DNA from: Bacteroidota bacterium
GTDB taxonomy: Bacteria; Bacteroidota; Bacteroidia; Cytophagales; Cyclobacteriaceae
Length of the DNA: 64,000 nucleotides
NCBI GenBank assembly: GCA_018267275.1
Contig: JAFDYV010000004.1
Location: 310,001 to 374,000, forward strand
Direction: 5' to 3'
In this document: positions 18,011-27,753 of the stretch, piece by piece
How positions within the stretch are numbered: the first letter of the stretch is position 1
Layout of the letters: every line of letters starts with the position of its first letter
Position numbers and translations under genes: made by a program
The notes under the pieces: generated by a model
The model's database searches: none
Told to the model about the DNA's origin: nothing
What the model saw: the letters and a program-made list of their open reading frames with translations, nothing else

Positions 18011-18081
18011 GATTCCCAAAAGTTTCGGAAAGATAACCAAATGAAAACGCTGACTCGTTTGAATGCGTGTTTGATTTCTCC

Positions 18082-18888
18082 CTATTTTTTTCTCAGCACA
18101 AACCGATAGTATACCCTTGTGCCGTCTTTTAAGGTATTGTAAAATCGTGACCCGACAACACCGGCAAAATCAGAAAACAACTTTTGCCACCGTTTTGGTA
18201 CAAGCTCTTCTATCCGTTTTACCTTCGCTGGGTTTTCTGCTTCAATGGCAGCAATCACGTTTTTACTGATGTTCTCTTCCTTTACTAATTCCAATCCGCT
18301 GTTTTTGATTTGCTCTTGAAATAGTTCCATGTTTTTCACTTCATTTCGAAAGTCAACCATCAACAAATAACCGTTGGGTTTAAGTACACGCTTTACTTCG
18401 CTCAAAAATTTATCTACGCTACCATAGCAGTGGCTTGATTCCACATTGATTACCACATCTATGCTGCTGTTCTCAACGGGTATTTCTTCAGCACTTCCTT
18501 GAATGAACTTCAAATTGCTTTGCTGGTGAACTTTATTTGCTAAATCAACTGCACTTTGCGCTAGGTCTAAACCTACATACGAATTTGGATTCATGGCACC
18601 CGCCAAATAGCGCGCCCCCCCTCCGCGCCCGCTGCCCACTTCTAGCACATCCTTATTGGTGATGGAAGTCTTTGCTGCTAGGTAATGGTACATTTGTAAA
18701 GGATATCGCTGAAGCACCGAATCTTTCAATCGCAGGGGTGCCTCGTCAGCATTGGGTTCGTACCCATAATTCATGAAATGCCAATCTTCTGCTGGAATAT
18801 ATTTTGCCAACAACTCATAGGTGATTTTTGCATTGAAGCGCTTGAACCAGGCGTAGCGCTTAAAGGTTTTAATGATTAGGTTGACCAT
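18082..18888 (-). CDS. Class I SAM-dependent methyltransferase (phthiotriol/sterol MT-like)
   Basis: 268 residues. The Rossmann-type SAM site is LEVGSGRGGGARYLAG near residue 82, followed by YVGLDLAQSAVDLA and the acidic loop before INVESSHCYGSVDKFLSEVKRVLKPNGYLL. The lead region FMNYGYEPN, the GGGA variant of motif I and the ESSHCY stretch resemble the mycobacterial phthiotriol/phenolphthiotriol methyltransferase and sterol C-methyltransferase group rather than UbiE. Those enzymes O- or C-methylate lipid substrates, so a lipid substrate is a reasonable inference here. It precedes the UbiA-type gene by about 70 bases. Confidence 0.85.
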   Translation of the reverse strand: MVNLIIKTFKRYAWFKRFNAKITYELLAKYIPAEDWHFMNYGYEPNADEAPLRLKDSVLQRYPLQMYHYLAAKTSITNKDVLEVGSGRGGGARYLAGAMNPNSYVGLDLAQSAVDLANKVHQQSNLKFIQGSAEEIPVENSSIDVVINVESSHCYGSVDKFLSEVKRVLKPNGYLLMVDFRNEVKNMELFQEQIKNSGLELVKEENISKNVIAAIEAENPAKVKRIEELVPKRWQKLFSDFAGVVGSRFYNTLKDGTRVYYRFVLRKK

Positions 18889-18927
18889 GAGGCAAAGGTA
18901 GTTGCATTTGACTGTAACACAATAAAA

Positions 18928-18957
18928 AAGGGAGGCACTGGCCTCCCTTGTTTTTTT
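18928..18957. terminator. Strong rho-independent terminator
   Basis: AAGGGAGGC and GCCTCCCTT form a nine-base perfect stem around ACTG. A T run follows on the plus strand and, on the minus strand, CTTTTTTATT follows the stem, so it works in both directions. It lies just after the giant secreted protein gene and before the divergent-side methyltransferase start, and should end the former's transcript. Confidence 0.9.
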
Positions 18958-18970
18958 GATAATGAATCAT

Positions 18971-21900
18971 TTATCGCTGAATCACTAGTTTCAGTTTTTG
19001 GATTTCACCTGAAATATTGGTTTCCACCATATATACGCCCGGCACCAAAGAAGTCAAATTGACAATTACCTTGCCTCCGCTAACTGAGTGGCTACAGTTC
19101 ATGGTTTCGCCTATGCTGTTCATCACAGTTAACGAGATCAACTCCTTTCCTTTCAAGTTGAAGGCTGTAAATGTGGAGGCTGGGTTGGGATGCAATGTGC
19201 GCTCGTTGTTATCATTCGGTACCTCCGTTACGCAAACTTGATAATAGGTAAAACTGTTATCCCTGTCAACCTGCTTTAAGCGGTAGTAGGCGAAACCAGG
19301 TGCCACATTGTAATCCCTAATTGAATAAGATTTTCTTGTTAAACTATTGCCAGCCGCTGTCACCCTTTCGATTGGATAAAAATTAATTCCGTTCTCTGAG
19401 CGCTCAACATCAAAATAGTCTGAGTTTACCTCGCTCTGAGTACTCCACCTTACCTCGACAAAATTGTAAATCAATTGGCAATTAAAATCTGATAACACCA
19501 CCGGCAACGGGTTGCTATTGTCAATAGTTGCCAGCGTGTATGGTCCGTAAACAGAACTTACGTTGCTTGTAACGGTACCAGCCGAGGTGTTGCCTGTGGT
19601 TGCTGAGTTCCCTTGGTCGGTCCAGATAGATCCGTTCCACGCGGCAACACGCAAAGAACTTAGGTTGCCAACACCACCACTGTTAGATCCCCAGCTAAGC
19701 GTTACATTCACATTAGCAGTTCCAGCGGTCCTATTCAATAGCCAGTACTCGGCCCCACTTACGTGATCGAGTGTTACCGCTCGCTGGGCGTTAGGGTACA
19801 AAGCGTTTGGATTTGTATCTACATATTGCGCAGTAAACGTTGTCGAGGTACCTGGGCTCGAAATCGCTATGGGTCTATACAGGTTGCTGGCTCCGACAGG
19901 GAACGTAAATGCATTTGTACCAATTTTGGTTACCACACCGTTGATGTAGCTGGTATTGCTTGCACCCGTGGTGGTTGATCCATTCAAGAATTGGAGCGTA
20001 GCGTTTTGGTTCACAATGCCGCTTGAGAAAGTCAAAGCGCCCCCAATCTGGTGAGTACCTGCTGAGATAGTTATCGGGTTTGCCTTATTCATGAAAACAC
20101 TAAAGAAAGTATTGGTTCCTGTGGATGAAATGGTGTTTCCAACGTTGCTGCCTAAAAAGCTCACCGTGCCAGAATTGGGCACAAAGTTTCCATTGTTTGC
20201 CCAGTTGCCATGCACATTGATTCCAAAAACGGAGTTGGTAGTAAGACTTGCAGCGGCTATCACCGGTGTGGTTAGATTCGTCCCGGTAAATTGCACAGAA
20301 GGATTAATAGTGACGTTGCGGGCAACAGCGCCATTGTTATTGATCAGTGGCATATTTTGTGGTCCAGCAGCCGGAATCAAAGCATCTGTCGTTGAAGTTG
20401 GTACACCACCGCACCAGTTGCTGGCAGTAAACCAATCGTTGCTGGTGCCCCCCAACCAAACGGTAGTGCCCACGGGCTGGGTTATTAATGTAAAGGCTAC
20501 TTGCAGGTAAGATCCACCACCACCTTGTTGCATTTGAAATTCAACGGTAGAAGACGAATTAAGTACGCCAGTCCATACATTGGTGTGCGTGTCACAACAT
20601 CCGTTATGCCGCGCAACCTGCACACCGTTGATTAGGAGGTAAAAATCGTCATCGTGCGCGGGTATATCAATTTGATATACGCCACAAGTAAAACCAGTGC
20701 GTTTGGCAGAAATGCTGATATTGGAGGCATTCATCGTGCAACCCAACCAGGCTGTTCCATTGGTACCATTTGCAGTTGAAGGAGCAGCACCACTAGCCCA
20801 ACGAGTGCGGGTATCAAAGTTCAAACCAGTTGCTCCGCTTCCATTCTCAGTGTAGTATCCCTGATAATTGGTGCCAATCGTTTGTGAATTGAACCCATAA
20901 ACATTCCAAGTTCCTGTAGGAAACGTTGTAATCGCAGGTAACGGAATAACGGTAATAGTAGTAGTCGCGGAATTGGTCGCGCAGTTGTTGCTGCCTGTAA
21001 CGGTATAGGTGGTAGTTGTGGTGGGGTTTGCAATAACTGAAAATCCTGTTGTGGCGCTCAACCCTGTCGCTGGGCTCCACGTATAACTTGCCGCGCCACT
21101 TGCTGTCAATGTGGTAGTAGCGGTGGGGCATGAAACGGTTGCAGCCGTTGGAGTAACCGCAGTATTTGGCAAAGGATCGACAGTAAGCGTAAAGCTACGA
21201 GAAGCCGTACAACCGGTACCACCTGCGTCAGTAAGAGTATTTGTAACCGTATAACTTGACGCAGCTGAAGCGGTAGTTTGCAAAAAAGGATTTGCTTGGT
21301 TAGCGCTCGGGCTGAACGAGATGTTACCGTCATTGGGGGAATAGCTCCAAGAATAAGTGGCACCAACAAGCGAAGAAGTTGCAGACAAAGCCGCATTCGT
21401 TCCCGCACAAACGGTGATGTCTGTGTTAATGGTTTGTGGCCGATTTGACGAAGGTAAAAATGTTACCTGAAGTTGACCCGGACCGTTATTATTGATCAAC
21501 CGAAGTTCAACCTGAGATGATGGCCCCAAAAAACCTGTCCAAACATTAGTCTGAAGTGTGGGTGTGTATCCATTATTCTGGAAAACCTGAACACCGTCTA
21601 CTAACATCGTAAATTGATCATCTTGAAAATCAACATTGACTTGATAGTACCCACAAGTAAAGTTGGTACGTCTAAAACTCATAGAGTAGTTGGTAGACAC
21701 TGCAGGCGCTACAAATGAACATCCTGAATATGCCAAACCCGAGGCGGCATTGGCAACAGATGGCCCAGCACCGTTTGCCCAACGCGTAGTTGTATTGAAG
21801 CTTACATTGTTTTCGGTGTAATAGCCGTACAAATTGCTGTACGTAGTATTGTTATAGTGGCAGAAAACATTCCAGGTATTATTTCCAAAGCTTGCCGCTC

Positions 21901-24900
21901 CGGTACTGGGCGGTGAACTTGGTCTCACTTGCACGGTAGCGGTAACGTTGACAGGCGCGCTATTGGTGCAGCCGTTGTTGCCTATAACGGTATACGTGGT
22001 AGTCGATGGCGGGTCCGCAATCAAAGCAGAATTTATGGCCGTGCCTGTATATGCGCCTCCTCCAGGAAATGATAACCCTGTTGTAGGTGACCATGTGTAT
22101 GTAGACGCACCACTTGCGGTCAAGGTAGTTGTGTTAATTCCCGAGCAAAACGTTGGCGCTGAGTTCGTGACACTTACTACAGGAGTTGCATTCGAGATTG
22201 TCACTGTTGTTGTTCCACTTACTGAACAGCCTGAAACAGCGTCAGTGCCTGTCACAGTGTACGTGGTAGTCGTGGAGGGTGCTGCAACAACACTTGCTCC
22301 TAATCCATTGCTTGGTGTTAAGCCTGTTGTCGGTGTCCATGCATAAGTAAGAGACAGTGGTGAGCTTACCGTTAGTGTTGCAGGAGTAGAAGGAGTTGAG
22401 CATTGGACGATACTTGGCGAAATGGTAAGCGGGCTGGGTGCTGCCGCAATGTTTACTTGTAAATAGCCAGGCCCCGCTCCGTTTTGGAATTGAAACTCAA
22501 CTGTTGTTGCCGGATTGATAAAACCGGTCCACACGTTGGTGTGTGAATCACAGCAGCCGACATGCGCAAACACTTGTGCACCATCAATGAACACTCGAAC
22601 ATCGTCATCGTGGCCGGGAATATCGATTTGATAATAACCGCATGGGATATTAGTGCGCTTAAGACTTACGGAGTACTGTTGCCCCACCGGGCCGGGATGT
22701 GGACAACCTTGATATGCGTTGCCAGCACCCTGCGAAGCATCTGCTGCAACGGGCCCTGCCGTGTTACCCCACCTTGTTTGTGTGTTAAAACTTAAATTGT
22801 TTTCGATGTACCTACCTAAATAGATATTTGAGTTGATGGTATTTGGGTTACTAGAAAGTGCCTGACCGGAGTATACATAAGCATTCCAAACTCCATTACC
22901 AAAGGCAGATGGAGTGCCGGCCGATGCGTTGACTGTTAGGTTCACCCCATTGTCAGGACTCAGCACGCCCGAAGGGTTTGAACTAATTACCCGAATACGA
23001 TAGCCTGTGCCAGCCACAGGGGACCCAATATTTGCGCTAATCGAACCGCTGCCGGTGGAGGTAATTGTACCAACCGTAACCGGAGAAGCAAAGCTACCGA
23101 CAGCATCAGAAAGCTGAGCCGTAAACACATTACCCGCAGGGAACGTACAGTTAACAGTGTAGTTTACCGTGAAGTTCTGTCCTTGACAGAACGTAGTCGT
23201 GCCACCAGTAATTGTCGGAGCTGCGATAGCTAATGCATTTATTGTAAAAGAAGTTGAGGCAGGACTTGTGCGCACGGGATTCGTAGATACAACTCTCAAC
23301 AAGTAGTTAGAACCAGAAGGTGCCGTAAATGGCAAATTAACGGTTGCCACACTACCAGTAGTTGCTGCAAAAGGCCCCGCGACAACTGTAGGAGATGAAA
23401 AACTACCTGTTCCATCTGAAAGCTCAACTGAAAAGGTGTTACCCGGTACAAAGCCACAACCTGTTGCTAGATTATTATTAATATTAAATGTGGTGCCGGC
23501 ACAGTAAGTTGCTCCCAAGCCTGTGGGGGCATTCAACCCTATTGCATTTATGGTCAAATTTGTTCCATTGTCCGGGCTTATGCGGCCTCCCGTTGGATTT
23601 GAACTGATCACACGAATGCGGTAACCATTACCTGGCGTTACCCCAACAGGTATGGTTACTGAAATCGCCCCGGCAGCAGATGCCGTTACAGATCCTATGT
23701 CCACAGGCGTAGCGAAACTACCTGCGGAGTTTGATAGCTGCGCAGTGAAAACATTATTGGAAGGCGTATTTGGAAAAGAACAACTGTTCAACAAAGTATA
23801 ATTCACATTAAATGTTTGATTAGGGCAAAATGTAGTTCCGGCAAAAGTGGGGGAATTGATTCCGTAATCAGATATGGTCAAGTTGGTGCCATTGTCTGCA
23901 CCTACCACCCCGGAACCAGGGTTTGAACTTACAATTCGGATTCTGTAGGCACTACCTGCTGGCGCACTTCCTAAGTTGGCAGAGATAGAGCCACTTGCGT
24001 TGGAGGTGACTGACCCGATATTTGTCGGAGATGCAAAACTACCTGTGGCATCAGACAGTTGAGCTGTAAACACATTGTTTGCAGGTGTGTTCGGAAAATT
24101 TGAACACACTGTGTAGTTTACTGTAAGGCTTTGGCCTTGGCAAAAAGTAGTTGCACCTCCTGCAATCGTTGGGCTTGGAATGAAAGTAATTTGATAAAAA
24201 ACTCCTTGGTTGCACTCAACAGTGTTTCTGTTTGCAGTGGAAAGCGCAGACGGGAAAACCACTATTTCCGCAATTCTGCCAGACAAAAAAAAGTTTGAAC
24301 CATCGAAACTGCCAATCCAGATGTTTGCCGTGCTGGTAACAGTAGAAGAAAAAGAAGCGCTGGAGAGCACATTGGAACCATTTTGCCAAATATCGCCCTG
24401 TGCCCCGCTTTTTCTAAATGTGCCGATGGCATACGTACCCCACGTGAGGCCCGTTTGAATTCGTCCTGAGGCTCCGATATTGCCGATATCGAAATAGGTA
24501 TTCGCATCATTCCACGGTGCATGAATATTAAATCGGTTTCCGCCCCCATCCCCATTGGAAAGAATGGATGATTGTACGATACCATTTTGAGCTACGAAAT
24601 TTGCGGTCGTTTGATTTCCGGCTGTTGTTGCTGATACGCCCGTCAAAGTTGTTTGCAATGTTTGTCCACCCGAAAAAACCACGGCTGGTTGGGAGTTTTG
24701 AGAATCGACTAGCCCTGCGTTCACTATTCTAGGCTGGGCAGCTGCTGTGCCTTGTGTTGCATTACGTCCATTGCCACTTTGATCATACCAAATATTAACT
24801 GTGCCTGAATTTGAGCCGATCCAAGTTGTGAGGGTTGTGGCAGTTGCGGCACCACCACCCGCATTACTCACCTGCGAAGAGAGAGATACGACACCTGTCC

Positions 24901-25120
24901 CGTCAAAGTAAACATCCCTCAATTCGTTGTCAGAACTTCTGCGAACACGCATTGCCGGCCCCGTATAGGCGGTAGAAAGCCTCCGAACACTGTATGCGCC
25001 AGCGCTGGGCGTAGCAGCAGTTAGTCCTAAGTTATTGAGTGTGTTCTGCGCAAATACCCCATATTCCCAGAAAGAACTTAAAATAACTAAAACACAGGCA
25101 AAAAATTTTTTCATAGACAT
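18971..25120 (-). CDS. Giant type IX-secreted repeat protein
   Basis: About 2,049 residues. Start taken as ATG 25120 (a second ATG at 25114 is equally good); either gives a signal peptide ending VFAQ. Order: an arabinofuranosidase-B-like/lectin-like domain (about 35-320, with AYSVRRLSTAYTGPAMRVRR and WYDQSGNGRNATQ); four repeats of about 105 residues each starting near a Cys (CQGQ/CPNQ/CAGT) and holding IRVISSNP; then three larger modules about 325 residues apart, each with CGYYQ(I/V), an acidic loop and GCCD-HTNVWTG-like sequence plus an Ig/PKD-like unit (TTTYTVTG); a strand-rich region (WLGGTSNDWFTASNWCGG); and a C-terminal type A sorting domain from about 1975 (LHPNPAS, GVYMVETN). It should be exported by the type IX system and surface-attached, likely as a carbohydrate-binding or adhesion protein. 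Confidence 0.9.
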   Translation of the reverse strand: MSMKKFFACVLVILSSFWEYGVFAQNTLNNLGLTAATPSAGAYSVRRLSTAYTGPAMRVRRSSDNELRDVYFDGTGVVSLSSQVSNAGGGAATATTLTTWIGSNSGTVNIWYDQSGNGRNATQGTAAAQPRIVNAGLVDSQNSQPAVVFSGGQTLQTTLTGVSATTAGNQTTANFVAQNGIVQSSILSNGDGGGNRFNIHAPWNDANTYFDIGNIGASGRIQTGLTWGTYAIGTFRKSGAQGDIWQNGSNVLSSASFSSTVTSTANIWIGSFDGSNFFLSGRIAEIVVFPSALSTANRNTVECNQGVFYQITFIPSPTIAGGATTFCQGQSLTVNYTVCSNFPNTPANNVFTAQLSDATGSFASPTNIGSVTSNASGSISANLGSAPAGSAYRIRIVSSNPGSGVVGADNGTNLTISDYGINSPTFAGTTFCPNQTFNVNYTLLNSCSFPNTPSNNVFTAQLSNSAGSFATPVDIGSVTASAAGAISVTIPVGVTPGNGYRIRVISSNPTGGRISPDNGTNLTINAIGLNAPTGLGATYCAGTTFNINNNLATGCGFVPGNTFSVELSDGTGSFSSPTVVAGPFAATTGSVATVNLPFTAPSGSNYLLRVVSTNPVRTSPASTSFTINALAIAAPTITGGTTTFCQGQNFTVNYTVNCTFPAGNVFTAQLSDAVGSFASPVTVGTITSTGSGSISANIGSPVAGTGYRIRVISSNPSGVLSPDNGVNLTVNASAGTPSAFGNGVWNAYVYSGQALSSNPNTINSNIYLGRYIENNLSFNTQTRWGNTAGPVAADASQGAGNAYQGCPHPGPVGQQYSVSLKRTNIPCGYYQIDIPGHDDDVRVFIDGAQVFAHVGCCDSHTNVWTGFINPATTVEFQFQNGAGPGYLQVNIAAAPSPLTISPSIVQCSTPSTPATLTVSSPLSLTYAWTPTTGLTPSNGLGASVVAAPSTTTTYTVTGTDAVSGCSVSGTTTVTISNATPVVSVTNSAPTFCSGINTTTLTASGASTYTWSPTTGLSFPGGGAYTGTAINSALIADPPSTTTYTVIGNNGCTNSAPVNVTATVQVRPSSPPSTGAASFGNNTWNVFCHYNNTTYSNLYGYYTENNVSFNTTTRWANGAGPSVANAASGLAYSGCSFVAPAVSTNYSMSFRRTNFTCGYYQVNVDFQDDQFTMLVDGVQVFQNNGYTPTLQTNVWTGFLGPSSQVELRLINNNGPGQLQVTFLPSSNRPQTINTDITVCAGTNAALSATSSLVGATYSWSYSPNDGNISFSPSANQANPFLQTTASAASSYTVTNTLTDAGGTGCTASRSFTLTVDPLPNTAVTPTAATVSCPTATTTLTASGAASYTWSPATGLSATTGFSVIANPTTTTTYTVTGSNNCATNSATTTITVIPLPAITTFPTGTWNVYGFNSQTIGTNYQGYYTENGSGATGLNFDTRTRWASGAAPSTANGTNGTAWLGCTMNASNISISAKRTGFTCGVYQIDIPAHDDDFYLLINGVQVARHNGCCDTHTNVWTGVLNSSSTVEFQMQQGGGGSYLQVAFTLITQPVGTTVWLGGTSNDWFTASNWCGGVPTSTTDALIPAAGPQNMPLINNNGAVARNVTINPSVQFTGTNLTTPVIAAASLTTNSVFGINVHGNWANNGNFVPNSGTVSFLGSNVGNTISSTGTNTFFSVFMNKANPITISAGTHQIGGALTFSSGIVNQNATLQFLNGSTTTGASNTSYINGVVTKIGTNAFTFPVGASNLYRPIAISSPGTSTTFTAQYVDTNPNALYPNAQRAVTLDHVSGAEYWLLNRTAGTANVNVTLSWGSNSGGVGNLSSLRVAAWNGSIWTDQGNSATTGNTSAGTVTSNVSSVYGPYTLATIDNSNPLPVVLSDFNCQLIYNFVEVRWSTQSEVNSDYFDVERSENGINFYPIERVTAAGNSLTRKSYSIRDYNVAPGFAYYRLKQVDRDNSFTYYQVCVTEVPNDNNERTLHPNPASTFTAFNLKGKELISLTVMNSIGETMNCSHSVSGGKVIVNLTSLVPGVYMVETNISGEIQKLKLVIQR

Positions 25121-25130
25121 AAGTAACTTA

Positions 25131-25138
25131 CAAAGATA
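25131..25138 (-). promoter_or_regulatory. -7 promoter element of the giant secreted protein gene
   Basis: TATCTTTG on the minus strand equals the Bacteroidota consensus TAnnTTTG. The ATG at 25120 follows after only ten bases, so the leader would be about five bases long. No good TTTG is seen at the expected distance upstream. Confidence 0.55.
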
Positions 25139-25216
25139 CAATAACTTATGATCCTGTAACCTTTTTTAGCGCAACGACCCCTTCAAATTTTAAAGGTTAA
25201 CCCAAAAAGCAACAAA

Positions 25217-25230
25217 TGCAAACGTTTGCA
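25217..25230. promoter_or_regulatory. LacI-type operator-like palindrome
   Basis: TGCAAACGTTTGCA is a perfect 14-base palindrome with the central ACGT and flanking TGCAA/TTGCA typical of LacI/GalR-family (PurR-, CcpA-like) operators. It is about 80 bases upstream of the -7 element of the giant secreted protein gene. No LacI-family gene lies in the window. Confidence 0.45.
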
Positions 25231-25299
25231 ACACGCTCATATTTTCACTTGACCCATTGGTAGCAACTACCGGATCCATCGGTTTGGAATGAGCAAACT

Positions 25300-25611
25300 A
25301 TGGTCGAGAAAGTGGACTCGTATTCGCCATTTTCGAAAAAGAGAAGATTGCAAATTACCTCTTCCTATTGCCCCAACAGTAAGCTATTTTTGCTAGGTTC
25401 CGAAAAACCCAATGTTGGCAACTTTCCACTCATTGCCAACCTCGTGGAGCATAGGTACGCGAATATTATCAAAGAGTTTGCAAAGGTTGGGACCTAAATG
25501 TACAGCTATATCAAAAAGGAGATTCGATGGAGCGGAATGAAAATAGGTGTGTTGGTCAACCGAATAATTAACGAACTCAAACGAAGTATTATGTGTGATG
25601 TTAATTTATAG
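25300..25611 (+). pseudogene. Two same-frame open stretches split by a stop codon
   Basis: In the otherwise empty 480-base gap upstream of the giant gene, an ATG at 25300 opens 65 codons to a TAA at 25495; directly after it an ATG continues in the same frame for 37 codons to 25611, just into the end of the TonB receptor gene on the other strand. The joined reading (EHRYANIIKEFAKVGT, stop, MYSYIKKEIRWSG) looks protein-like but matches no family I know. It may be the remains of a small gene, or chance. Confidence 0.25.
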
Positions 25612-27661
25612 TCTTGAATTGAACGCCCACGTAATAGTTCCTCCCCGCTGCTGCATTGTAATACCGTCCTCCCGTTGCATTCAGATCATTTCCCAAACTA
25701 TACGTCTGGTCGCTGGCGTTGTCGATGCCCAGCCAAAAATCAATAGGGAATTTTTTAATAGACGATGCCCAACCTAAACGACTGCCGATTAAAAAGTAAG
25801 AAGCGGCAAAATCGGTGTTGGCATCGTTGAGCGGAATGGCACCAACATAATTGAAAGTGGCGTTGAGATAAAAACCCGTTTTCGTTTTTATGTCCAAACC
25901 AGAAACCAAAATGATTGGCGCAGTGCCCGTCAGATTTTTATAAGAGAAGTTTTGTTGGTTTTTGATGTAGGTATTGAACTGAAAATTATTGCGCGTGTAG
26001 CTCGTCCAGATTTTGAGTGAAGAAAGCAAAGAACCTTTCATTTCCTTAAAATAACTCACCATCACTTCGGCACCTAATTGTGAGGTGCCACCGGCATTCA
26101 CAAAAAAATCTGCGCCATTGATTTGCCGTTGCACTACAATGGTTTCGTTTTGTTGTAAAGAAAATAGCGCGACATCAAATGAAAAATTTTTCAGAAACCT
26201 TCCCCGTGCGCCCAGCTCGTAGTTGATGCCTGTTTCGGCACGCAAGCTATCGTTGTAATTGTTTGTATTGTTTGGAGGCCGTACTTCGGCTGATGTAGGC
26301 GGAGAAAAGCCTTTGCTTATGCTTCCATAAAAGGAAAATGCTGAATTAAATTTTTTTAATAACGCGATGCGAGGAATCAGCACTGGCTCAAAATTTCTGT
26401 TTTGCTGAATATTGGGCGTTACTGAAATACGTTTGAATTGGTAGGAAATAAAATTACCACTTACACCAAGGGTAAGATAAAAATCATTTCGCAAATCCAC
26501 TTCAGTTTGAGCAAAGACCGATGCAAGCGAAGATTTTAATTCATCGCTAAATTGAAGATTGCCCGCGACACCTTTTAGGTTGTCATAGTTTTTGACAGGT
26601 GAATCAAATAATTGAAACTCGCCACCAAACGTAAGTTTCCCTTTTAGTTGGGAATCAGCAAATAGATATTGATTTTCCAATCTCCCTCCCCAATTGTTTT
26701 CGTTGCGCAATTCATAGTTAGCGATTGCAGGGTTTTTGAAGTCGGTAGTTGAACCAAACAATCCAACCTTGGTTAACCAGCTTTCATTCCATTGATGGTC
26801 TATTAGCAAACCCGAATAAAAAGTTTTGTTATATACTGATGCTTGTTGTTCAATCGCACTTAGAAATGTGGTCGTTGGTGTAACGACTACTGGGCGAGCT
26901 TGGCGCGGGTCTTGGTCGTATTGTGCTTTTGTCAATGCGCCCGGTGTTTGGTAAGACAAATCGGTGTAGAAAGACGTAGAGCGCAAAATGGTTTTGCTGG
27001 CCAACTGAAATTGCAATTCTACATTCAGGGCATCGCGCCTCATGGCCGTTTGTTGGCGGTAGCCGTCTGCTTGTTGACGGGCATATTGAATGGTTGCTTT
27101 CACATTTCGCTCGGCCGCAGTGGCTTGTAGCTGATAGCGTTGCAAACCATAACTGCCCACCACAGCAGAAAGTTGAATTTCGTTTTTCGTTGGCACCGAA
27201 GAACTCAGCAACAGTACACCGCCCATGCCGGCACCATACAAACTGCCACTCGGCCCTTTGATGACTTCAATTTGACTTACCGAATTGAAATCAAGCAAAT
27301 TCAAATATGTGTTGCCGCCCCCATCGGTCAGAGGCAAGCCATTCCAATAAAATTTTACGTTGCGCACCCCAAAAGGCGACCGCAGCGAACTGCCGCGAAT
27401 CGCCAGCCGAAAACTGCCGGGCGAGCGCTCTTCCATGCGCACACCCGCAATGGTGTTGAGCGCAGGCAAAAGTGAAGTGTTGTTGAAACGGTTCAATTCT
27501 TTTGCATCAACGATGGCTACCGAAGCAGCCACTTGTTGCAAAGGTTTTTCAGAAGCAAATGCCCGAACCACAACTTGGTCAAGAATTTTGGTGGAGTCGG
27601 TTTGGGCACAGACGCAACAGCCAAAAAAAACAAAAACAATTGTAACAGAAACTCTTTTCAT
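25601..27661 (-). CDS. TonB-dependent outer-membrane receptor
   Basis: 686 residues with a signal peptide ending CVCAQ. A TonB-box-like segment (LDQVVVRAFA) leads into a plug domain (about 38-150) with IRGSSLRSPFGVRNVKFYWNGLPLTDGGGNTYLNL and VIKGPSGSLYGAGMGGVLL, and then a 22-strand barrel ending in the hydrophobic strand YYVGVQFKTIN. It lacks the extra carboxypeptidase-like N-domain of SusC, so it is closer to siderophore or metal-complex receptors. It is transcribed away from a heavy-metal efflux cassette (92-base gap), an arrangement seen in metal-response loci of this phylum. The ligand is unknown. Confidence 0.9.
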   Translation of the reverse strand: MKRVSVTIVFVFFGCCVCAQTDSTKILDQVVVRAFASEKPLQQVAASVAIVDAKELNRFNNTSLLPALNTIAGVRMEERSPGSFRLAIRGSSLRSPFGVRNVKFYWNGLPLTDGGGNTYLNLLDFNSVSQIEVIKGPSGSLYGAGMGGVLLLSSSVPTKNEIQLSAVVGSYGLQRYQLQATAAERNVKATIQYARQQADGYRQQTAMRRDALNVELQFQLASKTILRSTSFYTDLSYQTPGALTKAQYDQDPRQARPVVVTPTTTFLSAIEQQASVYNKTFYSGLLIDHQWNESWLTKVGLFGSTTDFKNPAIANYELRNENNWGGRLENQYLFADSQLKGKLTFGGEFQLFDSPVKNYDNLKGVAGNLQFSDELKSSLASVFAQTEVDLRNDFYLTLGVSGNFISYQFKRISVTPNIQQNRNFEPVLIPRIALLKKFNSAFSFYGSISKGFSPPTSAEVRPPNNTNNYNDSLRAETGINYELGARGRFLKNFSFDVALFSLQQNETIVVQRQINGADFFVNAGGTSQLGAEVMVSYFKEMKGSLLSSLKIWTSYTRNNFQFNTYIKNQQNFSYKNLTGTAPIILVSGLDIKTKTGFYLNATFNYVGAIPLNDANTDFAASYFLIGSRLGWASSIKKFPIDFWLGIDNASDQTYSLGNDLNATGGRYYNAAAGRNYYVGVQFKTIN

Positions 27662-27695
27662 CCTATTTGTGCCTTCGGGGTAAAAATTCTACACC

Positions 27696-27714
27696 AAGTA
27701 GCAAAGAACGCAAA
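27696..27714. repeat. Left copy of an inverted repeat flanking the metal-efflux cassette
   Basis: AAGTAGCAAAGAACGCAAA; its reverse complement recurs at 32532-32554 with a four-base insertion (ATGC). The pair encloses the small His-rich gene, czcA-like and czcB-like genes. Confidence 0.5.
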
Positions 27715-27753
27715 CTTGATATTATCTCAAATTCTTTTTCCTACCTTTACCAA

